Shown piece after piece: positions 1-6,315 of a stretch of 11,096 nt of DNA. Both the position numbers and the translations under genes were made by a program. The DNA comes from Thermoleophilia bacterium (GTDB lineage: Bacteria; Actinomycetota; Thermoleophilia; Gaiellales; Gaiellaceae): contig JABFWJ010000428.1 of assembly GCA_013362295.1 (NCBI GenBank), positions 1 to 11,096 of the forward strand, read 5' to 3'. Numbering within the stretch: position 1 is the first letter of the stretch; each line of letters begins with the position of its first letter. The notes under the pieces were generated by a model, which was given only the letters and a program-made list of their open reading frames with translations, did no database searches and was not told where the DNA came from.

Positions 1-921
1 GGCCACGTCCTCGTCGCCGCGGACGACGAGCGGCCACCCTTCACGGTCGGAGCGGGGGATCTTGGCGTCGACGAACACATCCTGGATCTTCTTCGAGCGG
101 CCGGCGAGCCGGTCACCCGGCCGCCATCCTCGTACCTTAAGCCCTGGCAGCTCCGACTCGATCCGCCACGGCCCCCACTCGACGGCCGGGCTCAGATCGC
201 GCGGGCCGGGCTCGAGCCAGAGGCGCTCGTGCTCCCGCACGGCCTGCATCCCGCCTCCGAGGTCGAGGCGCTTCGAGCCGGCGCTCGAGTCGAGGAGCTC
301 GGCCAGCGCATCCGGCATCGTGCGCCGCTCGTCGAGGGCGCGCAGGACGTTCTCGCGCGCGGCCGGATGAAGCAGCTCGAAGAGCGGCAGGACCTGGTGG
401 CGGATCAGCCCGCGGAGCGTGCCCGGGTTCGTCGCGTCGCTGCGCCACTCCAGGCCGCGCTCGCGGCAGAACGCCTCCGTCTCCTCCCGCCAGACGCAGA
501 GCAGCGGGCGGACGACGCGGTCCTCACGCCGCACCTTGATCCCTTTGGTGTTCCCCCTCGTCGCCAGCCGGTAGAGGATCGTCTCGACCTGGTCGGAGAG
601 CGTGTGCCCCGTCGCGCGTAGCTCCCCCGCCCGGAACGAGTAGCGGACGTCGCGCAGCTCCGCCTCCGTGCTGCAGCGCGCAGCGGCCTGGACGACCTCG
701 GCCCGGAAGCGCTCGGCGCACCACCGCGCGTCGGCGTCGGACGCCTCGCCGCGCAGGCCGTGGTCGACGTGGAGCGCCGCGACGCGGTAGCCGAGCTCGC
801 GCAGCGCGTGGAAGAGACAGGTCGAGTCGGCGCCGCCCGAGACGAGGCACAGGACGTCTCCACCCGGCTCGATCAGGTCGTGCCGTCGGACATGCGACTC
901 GATCCGGCGCAGCAGCTCCAG
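1..921 (-). CDS. tilS: tRNA(Ile)-lysidine synthase TilS, 3' end outside window
   Basis: TilS uses ATP and lysine to convert C34 of the CAU-anticodon tRNA-Ile2 to lysidine, so the tRNA reads AUA and is charged with Ile; it is a cytosolic, normally essential enzyme. The frame shows the PP-loop ATPase motif SGGADS (residues 28-33, counted from CTG 921), then HVDHGLRG, a SDQVETILYRL segment matching the family's DDQAET motif, LIRHQVLPLFE, and the C-terminal RPGDRL...KKIQDVFVDAKIP substrate-binding region. The 307 visible residues run off the window in frame, so the C-terminus is missing. The start is uncertain: the in-frame TGA at 957-955 is followed by no ATG, GTG or TTG before the PP-loop. CTG 921 puts the N-terminus (LELLRRIESHVRRHDL) where the family usually begins. 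It lies 19 nt after the preceding secreted-protein gene, probably in one transcript. Function is near certain; the start is a guess. Confidence 0.93.
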   Translation of the reverse strand, partial: MELLRRIESHVRRHDLIEPGGDVLCLVSGGADSTCLFHALRELGYRVAALHVDHGLRGEASDADARWCAERFRAEVVQAAARCSTEAELRDVRYSFRAGELRATGHTLSDQVETILYRLATRGNTKGIKVRREDRVVRPLLCVWREETEAFCRERGLEWRSDATNPGTLRGLIRHQVLPLFELLHPAARENVLRALDERRTMPDALAELLDSSAGSKRLDLGGGMQAVREHERLWLEPGPRDLSPAVEWGPWRIESELPGLKVRGWRPGDRLAGRSKKIQDVFVDAKIPRSDREGWPLVVRGDEDVA

Positions 922-940
922 ATCGGCAGTGTGCCAGCCT

Positions 941-1405
941 TTACAGGAGGTCGGTCACGTCGCAGCCGGCGGCCGCCAGGCCGGGCTGGGCGTCCTTCAG
1001 GACCTCGTTCACGCGCGCGCCGAGACTGTAGGAGCGGTACATCGCCGGCCCCGCGTTCTCACCCGCCGCGCGGGCCTTCACCGCGCGCCCGAACTCGAGA
1101 AACATCGCCGGGGCGAAGTGGCGGACGGTCAGCAGCGACGGATCGAAGGGGGCCGAGCTGCGGACGGCGCGCGCGGCGTCCCGCGCGGCGCCGATCACGT
1201 CCTCCGGCTCGGCGTCGCCTTTCAGGTACTCGTCGCCGTACATTCCGACCGCGGCCAGCTGCACCTGGTAGTTGGCGAGGAACTGCTTGTCGGTCAGCCC
1301 GCACGTGTGCTGGATCCGCGTAGGCGCGGAGGATCGCCCCGCAGACGCGTAGACGGCGCCGCTCGCAGCGAGCAGCACCAGAACAACAACTCCGAGCCGC
1401 AGCAT
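941..1405 (-). CDS. small secreted protein of unknown function
   Basis: I do not recognise this family. From ATG 1405 the product is 154 residues; a TTG at 1411 in the same frame would add two. Residues 1-22 form a typical Sec signal peptide: a short basic start (MLRLG), a hydrophobic core (VVVLVLLAASGAV) and an AxA-like cleavage region (YASA). The mature part looks mainly helical, with QFLANYQVQLAAVGMYGDEY followed by alanine-rich stretches. It has only two cysteines, C35 near the mature N-terminus and C148 near the C-terminus, which could form one disulfide. No lipobox, catalytic motif or membrane anchor is seen. It sits 23 nt after a putative 56-residue ORF and 19 nt before the likely tilS start, so it is probably co-transcribed with both, although an envelope protein has no evident link to tRNA modification. 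No clear Shine-Dalgarno precedes either start. Confidence 0.75.
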   Translation of the reverse strand: MLRLGVVVLVLLAASGAVYASAGRSSAPTRIQHTCGLTDKQFLANYQVQLAAVGMYGDEYLKGDAEPEDVIGAARDAARAVRSSAPFDPSLLTVRHFAPAMFLEFGRAVKARAAGENAGPAMYRSYSLGARVNEVLKDAQPGLAAAGCDVTDLL

Positions 1406-1428
1406 TCGCAAGAGCTATCGGTGTCCCG

Positions 1429-1599
1429 TCAGCGGTCCTCGATCCCTCGTTCGGGACCGGCCATCCACCCCGGCGGATGCGGCGATTCCCGTGGATCCGG
1501 GCCCGGCCGGCGCGGGTGCCGGCCCAGGTAGGCGGCGAGCTCGCCCGCGAGCCAGCGGCCGATCCACAGGAGGACGGCGAGACGAAGAACGCGCCTCAA
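1429..1599 (-). CDS. putative 56-residue single-helix membrane-like protein
   Basis: This small frame starts with TTG at 1599-1597, overlapping the TGA stop of the GNAT gene (1598-1596) in a TTGA tetranucleotide, an arrangement typical of translational coupling. A GGAG lies 9 nt upstream of the TTG inside the end of the GNAT gene. Residues 3-24 (VLRLAVLLWIGRWLAGELAAYL) read as one hydrophobic, possibly amphipathic helix, followed by an Arg/Pro-rich, probably disordered tail ending PERGIEDR. Third codon positions are mostly G or C, as in neighbouring genes. It ends 23 nt before the next gene. It resembles no family I know. It could be a real membrane microprotein or a chance frame, since open frames are common at this GC content; the start overlap and ribosome-binding site are the best arguments that it is real. 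Confidence 0.4.
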   Translation of the reverse strand: MRRVLRLAVLLWIGRWLAGELAAYLGRHPRRPGPDPRESPHPPGWMAGPERGIEDR

Positions 1600-2375
1600 A
1601 AGAGCAGGCTCCGGTACTCGAGCACCTTGCGCATGCCGATCGACTCGTAGGCCGCGATCGCGGGCAGGTTCTCGCGCCGGACGAACAGCGTCACCGTCGG
1701 CGTCGTCTCCAGGAGGAGCCGCACGAGGTCGCGCATGCCGCGCGCGCCGTAACCTCGCCGGCGCACCTCGGGGTCGACCCAGACCTGCTGGATCTGAACG
1801 GCGCTCGGCGTCCACGCGGACGCTTCGGCCTTGAACAGGATCACGTCGTCCTCGAGCCAGATCCACGAGCGCCCCTCCTCGATCTGGGCTTCGGTGCGGA
1901 AGCGAAACCCCTCCGGGTCGCGCGCGAGCGGATCGAGATGCAGCTCGAGCTGGTGTGCAGCAGCGCAGGCCGGCAGGAGCCGCTCCACGTCGTCGAGCGT
2001 CGCTGCGCGCAGCGCGGTCCCGGCGGCCTCCGGCCGCTCGCTGATCGCGTAGACGGGCTGGTGCGGCCGGTCCTCGCGCGCGCGTGGAAGCGCGTGACGC
2101 GCGGCCTCCCACAGCTCGCTGACCGCGGTCGCCTCCCCGATGATCATGCGCGACCGCGACTCGGCGGCCGCCGATGCGAACACCCTGCTGCCCGGGCCCG
2201 ACGGAACGAGGTTCGCCCCTGCGTGGCACAGCGCCTTCAGCGCGCCGCCGCCGTCCTCCACGGCGAGGAAGCGTCCGAGCCCGCGTCGCGCGACGTCCTC
2301 CAGGAACACGCGCTCGACCGGTGCGCGCGCGCAGAAATCGAGGACCTGGTCGTACGAAGGCTCGAAGACGGTCAC
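1596..2375 (-). CDS. GNAT-family N-acetyltransferase with DUF4081-like N-terminal domain
   Basis: The C-terminal half has the GNAT acetyl-CoA fold signature: a beta strand VQIQQVWVDP (residues 193-202), the pyrophosphate-binding loop VRRRGYGARGM around 204-214, a helix LVRLLLE, and the closing VTLFVRRENLPAIAAYESIGM segment. GNAT enzymes transfer acetyl from acetyl-CoA to an amine of a small molecule or protein. The N-terminal half (about 1-110) resembles the DUF4081 domain of actinobacterial two-domain GNAT proteins such as mycobacterial Rv2867c; this rests on overall pattern and length (259 residues). The substrate cannot be read from the sequence. The start is GTG at 2375-2373, giving MTVFEPSYDQ, only 29 nt from the divergent deoD start. 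Downstream it overlaps a small putative ORF by TTGA and probably heads a run through to tilS. Confidence 0.85.
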   Translation of the reverse strand: MTVFEPSYDQVLDFCARAPVERVFLEDVARRGLGRFLAVEDGGGALKALCHAGANLVPSGPGSRVFASAAAESRSRMIIGEATAVSELWEAARHALPRAREDRPHQPVYAISERPEAAGTALRAATLDDVERLLPACAAAHQLELHLDPLARDPEGFRFRTEAQIEEGRSWIWLEDDVILFKAEASAWTPSAVQIQQVWVDPEVRRRGYGARGMRDLVRLLLETTPTVTLFVRRENLPAIAAYESIGMRKVLEYRSLLF

Positions 2376-2390
2376 GCTACAAGTCTTCTA

Positions 2391-2396
2391 TAGGCT
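2391..2396 (+). promoter_or_regulatory. candidate -10 element (TAGGCT) of a leaderless deoD promoter
   Basis: Only 29 nt separate the GNAT GTG (minus) from the deoD ATG (plus). TAGGCT fits the actinobacterial TANNNT -10 pattern and ends 8 nt before the deoD ATG, so a transcript would begin at or just before the start codon. No Shine-Dalgarno precedes the ATG, which agrees with leaderless expression. No good -35 box is visible. The short motif could occur by chance. Confidence 0.35.
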
Positions 2397-2404
2397 CCCC
2401 GGCC

Positions 2405-3118
2405 ATGCCGATTCACGTTCGCGCGCAACCGGGCGAGTATGCGGAGGCCGTTCTGCTGCCCGGCGATCCGCTGCGCGCCAAGTACATCGCCGACACCTAT
2501 CTCGAGGACGTCGTGCAGCGCAACGAGGAGCGCGGGCTGCTCGGCTATACGGGCACCTACAAGGGTCGTCCGGTTTCCGTGCAGGGCACCGGCATGGGCT
2601 GCCCCGGCGCGACGATCGTGTTCGAGGAGCTCGTCCAGCTCGGGTGCAAGAAGCTGATCCGCGTCGGCACGTGCGGCGGACTGCAGCCCCACCACGCGCT
2701 TGGCGACGTGATCGTCGCGCTCACCGCGGTGCCCGCGGACTCGACGGCGCTGCATCTCGTCGGCAACGAGCCGCACTGCCCCACCGCATCGTGGTCGGTC
2801 ATCCACGGTGCGGTCCACGTCGCGAAGGAGATCGGCCAGGAGCTGCATGTCGGCCCGATCGTCTCCAGCGACCTCTTCTACAACCCGGACGACGGCCAGT
2901 ACAAGCGCTGGTCGAGCCGCGGCGTGCTGGCCGTCGAGATGGAAGCGTCCGCGCTCTTCACCGTCGGCGCGCTGCGCGGCGTCGAGACCGGCTGCCTGCT
3001 GACCGTCAGCGACATCGTCGTCGACGGCGAGTTCAGGCGCATCTCGGACGACGACCTCCGCGCCGCCGTCGACCGCATGACGAAGATCGCACTCGACGTC
3101 GCGACCTCCGATCACTAG
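2405..3118 (+). CDS. deoD: purine nucleoside phosphorylase, DeoD type
   Basis: The enzyme cleaves purine (deoxy)nucleosides with phosphate to give the free base and (deoxy)ribose-1-phosphate, in cytosolic purine salvage. The 237 residues match the family length (E. coli DeoD, 239). Visible motifs are His4 (ribose binding across the dimer), GDPLRAKY with Arg24 (phosphate), Arg43, RVGTCGG at 86-92 (Arg86 and Thr89, where E. coli has Ser90), SSDLFY, VEMEAS at 177-182 (Glu178-Glu180, ribose contacts), and VSD with Asp203, the general acid that distinguishes the hexameric DeoD class. Three residues after that Asp it reads VVDGE instead of E. coli's HIRTHE, so the helix closing over the active site differs. 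ATG 2405 is supported by the His4 alignment. It is the first gene of a plus-strand run; the next starts 5 nt after its stop. Confidence 0.95.
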   Translation: MPIHVRAQPGEYAEAVLLPGDPLRAKYIADTYLEDVVQRNEERGLLGYTGTYKGRPVSVQGTGMGCPGATIVFEELVQLGCKKLIRVGTCGGLQPHHALGDVIVALTAVPADSTALHLVGNEPHCPTASWSVIHGAVHVAKEIGQELHVGPIVSSDLFYNPDDGQYKRWSSRGVLAVEMEASALFTVGALRGVETGCLLTVSDIVVDGEFRRISDDDLRAAVDRMTKIALDVATSDH

Positions 3119-3123
3119 CGGTC

Positions 3124-3675
3124 GTGACCGTGTACGACGAGATCGCCGGTGGTCTCGTCGACTCGCAAATCGAGTCGATCGAGCTCGATGGCGAATCGCT
3201 CGCGTTTGTCGCCGATGTCGCGGCGGGTTCTGCGCGGGCCTGGTGGCAGTGTGCGATCGTCGCGGCGATCGCTGCGGACCTCGATCCGCAGCGCGTCCGT
3301 TACCTTCGCTTCTCGTACGTGCTGCCGGACGGGACGACTAGATGGGACGGCGAATCGGCCATCTACCTGCACCGGCGCGGCCCGATCGACGTGCTGCCGG
3401 ACAGTGAGATCCGCGCACGTCTGAAGGAACGTGCCGAGATCACAAAGCTCGTCTTCCACCGGCCACTCGGCCGCGTCGCCGTCGAATTCCACGCGGTCGT
3501 CGACGAGCGGCCGCCGAACGGTGCCTGGGAGATCATCAGGCACGGCTCGTTCGGTGAGGGCCACTACTACGAGTTGGTCGATCGCAACGGGCGTAAGGTC
3601 AGCTACGGCGGCCACTCCACGCGGATGCTGGCCGGGATGGGCAGCGCCGACGGGCGGACAGGGCTCCTTGGGTGA
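3124..3675 (+). CDS. hypothetical protein, 183 residues
   Basis: I do not recognise this protein. It begins with GTG 3124 (MTVYDEIAGG), with a second GTG at 3130 as the alternative, 5 nt after deoD, and its TGA stop lies inside the start of the following lipid kinase gene (8-nt overlap), so it is probably co-translated with both. There is no signal peptide or membrane segment. It looks soluble and acidic at the N-terminus, with an Ala/Trp-rich helix (SARAWWQCAIVAAIAADL, about 36-53), then strand-rich regions: YLRFSYVLPDG, VAVEFHAVVDERP and WEIIRHGSFGEGHYYEL near residues 140-155. The HYYEL segment and clustered aromatic residues suggest a compact alpha/beta fold. Codons include somewhat more A/T-ending choices than neighbours, which could reflect transfer. 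It could be a small accessory or regulatory protein; the sequence supports no function. Confidence 0.75.
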   Translation: MTVYDEIAGGLVDSQIESIELDGESLAFVADVAAGSARAWWQCAIVAAIAADLDPQRVRYLRFSYVLPDGTTRWDGESAIYLHRRGPIDVLPDSEIRARLKERAEITKLVFHRPLGRVAVEFHAVVDERPPNGAWEIIRHGSFGEGHYYELVDRNGRKVSYGGHSTRMLAGMGSADGRTGLLG

Positions 3676-4573
3676 GCAGACGGTTTTTCTGGTCAACCCG
3701 GCGTCCGGCAACGGCGCGACAGGGAAGCGCTGGCCCGAGCTCGCACACCGCGCCGCGCGGCTCGGGCTGACGGGCGAGACGCTCTTCTCCGAGCGCCCCG
3801 GACACCTGATCGAGCTTGCGCGTTCGGCGGTCGACGGCGGGGCCGAGCTCGTCGTCGCGGTCGGCGGCGACGGCACGCTGAACGAGGTCGTGAACGGCAT
3901 CGCGGGTCGCGACGTCGATCTCGCGACGATCCCGCTCGGCACGGGCATGGACTTCGGCCGCACGTACGGCGCGCCGCGGAAGTTCGACGACGCGGTGCGG
4001 CTCGCGCTCGCGGGCGAGCCGCGGACGATCGACGCGGGGCGCGTCTTCTACCGCACGTGGGGCGGCGGCGAGGCCGAGCGCTGGTTCGCCAATGTCGGCT
4101 CCGTCGGCATGAGCGGCGCGGTCGCGCAGCGCGCGAATGGGATGTCGAAGGCGCTCGGCGGCAAGATGACCTTCTTCTATGCGCTGACGCGCGTCTTCCT
4201 GGAGTGGGAGAACACGGAGGTCGCGGTCACGTTCGACGGCGGCGAGCGTCGCGGGAAGATGCACGACGTGATCGTTGCGAACGGCGTGTGGCACGGCGGC
4301 GGGATGATGCTCGCGCCCGACGCTCGTCCCGACGACGGCCTGTTCGACGTCGTGCTGATCGGCGACGTCAGCCGGGTCGACTTCGTCACGACGGCGCCGA
4401 AGCTCTACAAGGGCAAGCACGTCGGCCATCCGAAGATCGAGATCCTCCGCACGGCGCGCGTCGCGGTCGACGCCGCCGAGCACCTGCCGATCGAGCTCGA
4501 GGGCGAGCAGGTCGGAACGACGCCCGCGACCTTCGAGCTCGTGCCCGGCGCCCTGCGCGTGCGCGTTCTCTAG
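3668..4573 (+). CDS. diacylglycerol kinase family (YegS/BmrU-type) lipid kinase
   Basis: Members phosphorylate diacylglycerol or related lipids with ATP at the inner membrane face, recycling lipid for phospholipid synthesis. From TTG 3668 the product is 301 residues, the usual family length, and begins immediately with the first strand and loop FLVNPASGNG. The glycine-rich GGDGT nucleotide loop is at 66-70, followed by LNEVVNGIAG. The next conserved block reads PLGTGMDFGR (90-98), where the family normally has GTxNDxAR: Asn is replaced by Met94. Later blocks are VANGVWHGGGMMLAPDA and DDGLFDVVLIGDVSR, typical of the C-terminal beta domain. It overlaps the previous gene by 8 nt, and an AGGG sits 4 nt before the TTG, so the start is plausible but not firm. 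Its TAG stop shares CTAG with the convergent coiled-coil gene. The exact lipid substrate is unknown. Confidence 0.88.
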   Translation: MGEQTVFLVNPASGNGATGKRWPELAHRAARLGLTGETLFSERPGHLIELARSAVDGGAELVVAVGGDGTLNEVVNGIAGRDVDLATIPLGTGMDFGRTYGAPRKFDDAVRLALAGEPRTIDAGRVFYRTWGGGEAERWFANVGSVGMSGAVAQRANGMSKALGGKMTFFYALTRVFLEWENTEVAVTFDGGERRGKMHDVIVANGVWHGGGMMLAPDARPDDGLFDVVLIGDVSRVDFVTTAPKLYKGKHVGHPKIEILRTARVAVDAAEHLPIELEGEQVGTTPATFELVPGALRVRVL

Positions 4574-4851
4574 GTCTTCGGCGAGACGGACGCCTTCTTC
4601 GCCGCCGTCGTCTTCTTCGACGACCCCGTGGGCTTCCTGGCGGCGCTCTCGAGCTTGGCGAGGCGCTTCTCGAGCTGGTTCAGGCGCTTCTCCATCTGCT
4701 CGAGGCCGCGGACGCGCTTGCTGAGATCGTCCACGCGGTCCTTCAACTGCATCGCGCCCTGCAGCAGCTTGTGCGCCGTCGGATTCTGCGACGCCTTGCC
4801 GAGCACTTCCTCGCCGAGCGAGGCGAGACGGTCGAGTGGGCTCTTGGCCAT
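4570..4851 (-). CDS. small coiled-coil protein with Lys/Ala-rich tail
   Basis: The 93-residue product starts at ATG 4851 behind a good Shine-Dalgarno (AAAGGA at 4863-4858, 6-nt spacing). Residues 1-28 (MAKSPLDRLASLGEEVLGKA...) are helical. About 30-72 is a clear coiled coil with repeated L-x-x-(L/M)-x-x-R-L units (DRVDDLSKRV, QMEKRLNQLEKRLAKLE). The tail from about 73 is low-complexity Lys/Ala/Thr/Ser (KKTTAAKKA), like the nucleic-acid- or polyanion-binding tails of HU-like and PhaF-like proteins. It is cytosolic with no signal peptide. It could be a DNA- or granule-associated structural protein; no specific family is recognised. It follows the 481-residue secreted-protein gene by 18 nt and may be its operon partner, though its own ribosome-binding site means it could be expressed alone. 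Its stop shares CTAG with the convergent lipid kinase gene. Confidence 0.82.
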   Translation of the reverse strand: MAKSPLDRLASLGEEVLGKASQNPTAHKLLQGAMQLKDRVDDLSKRVRGLEQMEKRLNQLEKRLAKLESAARKPTGSSKKTTAAKKASVSPKT

Positions 4852-4869
4852 ACGGATTCCTTTCCCCGG

Positions 4870-6315
4870 TCAGCGCACGCGGCTAACCGTGTATGTCAGC
4901 TGATAGCACCCGTGCACGTTCGACGGCGGGCAGGTCGAGCCTGCCGTCGAGGCGTTCGAGACGTGGCGGCCGAGCGCAGGGCCCCGGAATGTGACCCCGA
5001 TCGCGCCGGGGTAGTCGTCGCCCTTGGAGTTGCCGACCTCACTCGAGACCGGGCACGGCCGCATCGGATGCCCGGTGCCGGCGAAGCTCGGCAGCGCGCC
5101 GAAGTCGCATTCGCGGGCGAGCACGACGAGCGTCCACGTCCCGCCTCGCGGGAGGGAGAACTCCACGCTCTGCCTGCCGCGGAAGGACGACCCGTCCTTC
5201 GCCGGGAGCGTTCCCGGCCAGCGGCCCCAGATCCCGTCGACGCTCCAGTGCAGCTGCCACTCCCCGGGTGCCGCGGCGATCTGCCCGAGCAGGGTCGACT
5301 CGCCCGCGAACGGACACGTCGGCTTGTCGGGCGCGCAGCTGGGATCCATCGCGCGGCGCACGAGCAGCCTGTCGAAGTGCAGCCGGAGGTGGTCGACGGC
5401 GGGGGCGTTCGCGCACCGCGCGAAGTACTGGCGCGCGACGACGACTCTGCGGCCTTCCGGCGCGGCGATCGAGAAGGCGATGTGCCATGCGTTGCCGGCC
5501 CAGTGGGACGCGACGCGGACGCCTCCGACGCTGCCGCGGTCGATCGATCCGAGCGCCGGACGCGTGCACGGCGCCGAGGCGGCGGGGAGCTCGAACGCGT
5601 AGTCGCCGTTCACGGACAGCCAGTCGGGATGCGCGTGCGCGCACGCCTTGAACTGGTCCGAGCCCTTCGTCTGGTGAGCGCATTCCGCCTCCTCGCCCGC
5701 GGGCGTCGCGTCGGTCGACACGAACAGGTCGCCTTCCGACGCAAGCGGCGTTGCGCGCGGCGATGCCCTTCGGGTCACCCAGGCGGCGCGGAAGGGGTGG
5801 AACTCCGTCTTCTCGCCCTTCCCCTGGTAGTGGTCGCAGTCCCAGATCCACGAGCCGAGCGCCTGGATGCGGTCGCCCGCCTGCGGGCGCGCCCAGTCGG
5901 GGTAGTCGTCGGACTCGCGTTCGAGGTGCAACGTGCCCTGCTCGGGCGTCGCGTCGCGCGACGTCCCGGTGAGGAACTCGCTGGCCCCGTCGACGGTGAC
6001 GTCGATGTTCACGTCGACCGATCGATGCGTGATCGGGTCGTCCGAGCTCGCGACACGCGACGCGAGCAGCCCGCTCGCGCCCCTGACGACCCCCGTGACC
6101 GTGCGCGTTCCCGGCGGCGGTCCGGACGAGGAGAAGTCGCGGTCGTTGACGTACACCCAGTTCGGCGCGAAACCCGTGTAGATCTTCGTCGTGTCGCGCT
6201 GGCAACCGTCGGCGATCGCCTGCACGTTCGGATCGGGCTTCACGTCCGCGAGCCGCCACGCCGCCGCTCCTGCCGCGAACGCGCACAGGAGCAGCACCGT
6301 CAGAACGCGCTTCAC
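4870..6315 (-). CDS. large secreted protein of unknown function
   Basis: From GTG 6315 (6315-6313), overlapping the TGA of the L,D-transpeptidase gene in GTGA, the product is 481 residues. Residues 1-19 are a Sec signal peptide (MKRVLTVLLLCAFAAGAAA). C11 in the core has no proper lipobox, so I expect release rather than lipidation. The mature protein is rich in Trp, Cys, Gly and Pro and looks like beta-sandwich or Ig-like modules. One N-terminal module includes TGFAPNWVYVNDRDF and closes with GDRIQALGSWIWDCDH (147-162) and EFHPFRAAW (171-179), a Asp/His plus E-x-H-P pattern I associate with secreted actinobacterial proteins but cannot name. The second half has cysteine-rich segments (DPSCAPDKPTCPF) and strands such as WTLVVLARECDFG. 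The 4-nt coupling to an LDT suggests an envelope role. No catalytic triad or binding site is evident, and I infer no function. Confidence 0.85.
   Translation of the reverse strand: MKRVLTVLLLCAFAAGAAAWRLADVKPDPNVQAIADGCQRDTTKIYTGFAPNWVYVNDRDFSSSGPPPGTRTVTGVVRGASGLLASRVASSDDPITHRSVDVNIDVTVDGASEFLTGTSRDATPEQGTLHLERESDDYPDWARPQAGDRIQALGSWIWDCDHYQGKGEKTEFHPFRAAWVTRRASPRATPLASEGDLFVSTDATPAGEEAECAHQTKGSDQFKACAHAHPDWLSVNGDYAFELPAASAPCTRPALGSIDRGSVGGVRVASHWAGNAWHIAFSIAAPEGRRVVVARQYFARCANAPAVDHLRLHFDRLLVRRAMDPSCAPDKPTCPFAGESTLLGQIAAAPGEWQLHWSVDGIWGRWPGTLPAKDGSSFRGRQSVEFSLPRGGTWTLVVLARECDFGALPSFAGTGHPMRPCPVSSEVGNSKGDDYPGAIGVTFRGPALGRHVSNASTAGSTCPPSNVHGCYQLTYTVSRVR

Noticed and set aside
2140..3117. A plus-strand open frame running through the GNAT gene and deoD into the 183-residue gene
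   Set aside because: The upstream part is Arg-rich shadow sequence; only the part after GTG 3124 looks protein-like and has a sensible start.
4607..4624. 6-bp stem GTCGTC/GACGAC with a 6-nt loop after the lipid kinase, considered as a terminator
   Set aside because: Short stem, no T-run, and explained by the repetitive Lys/Ser/Thr codons of the coiled-coil gene tail.
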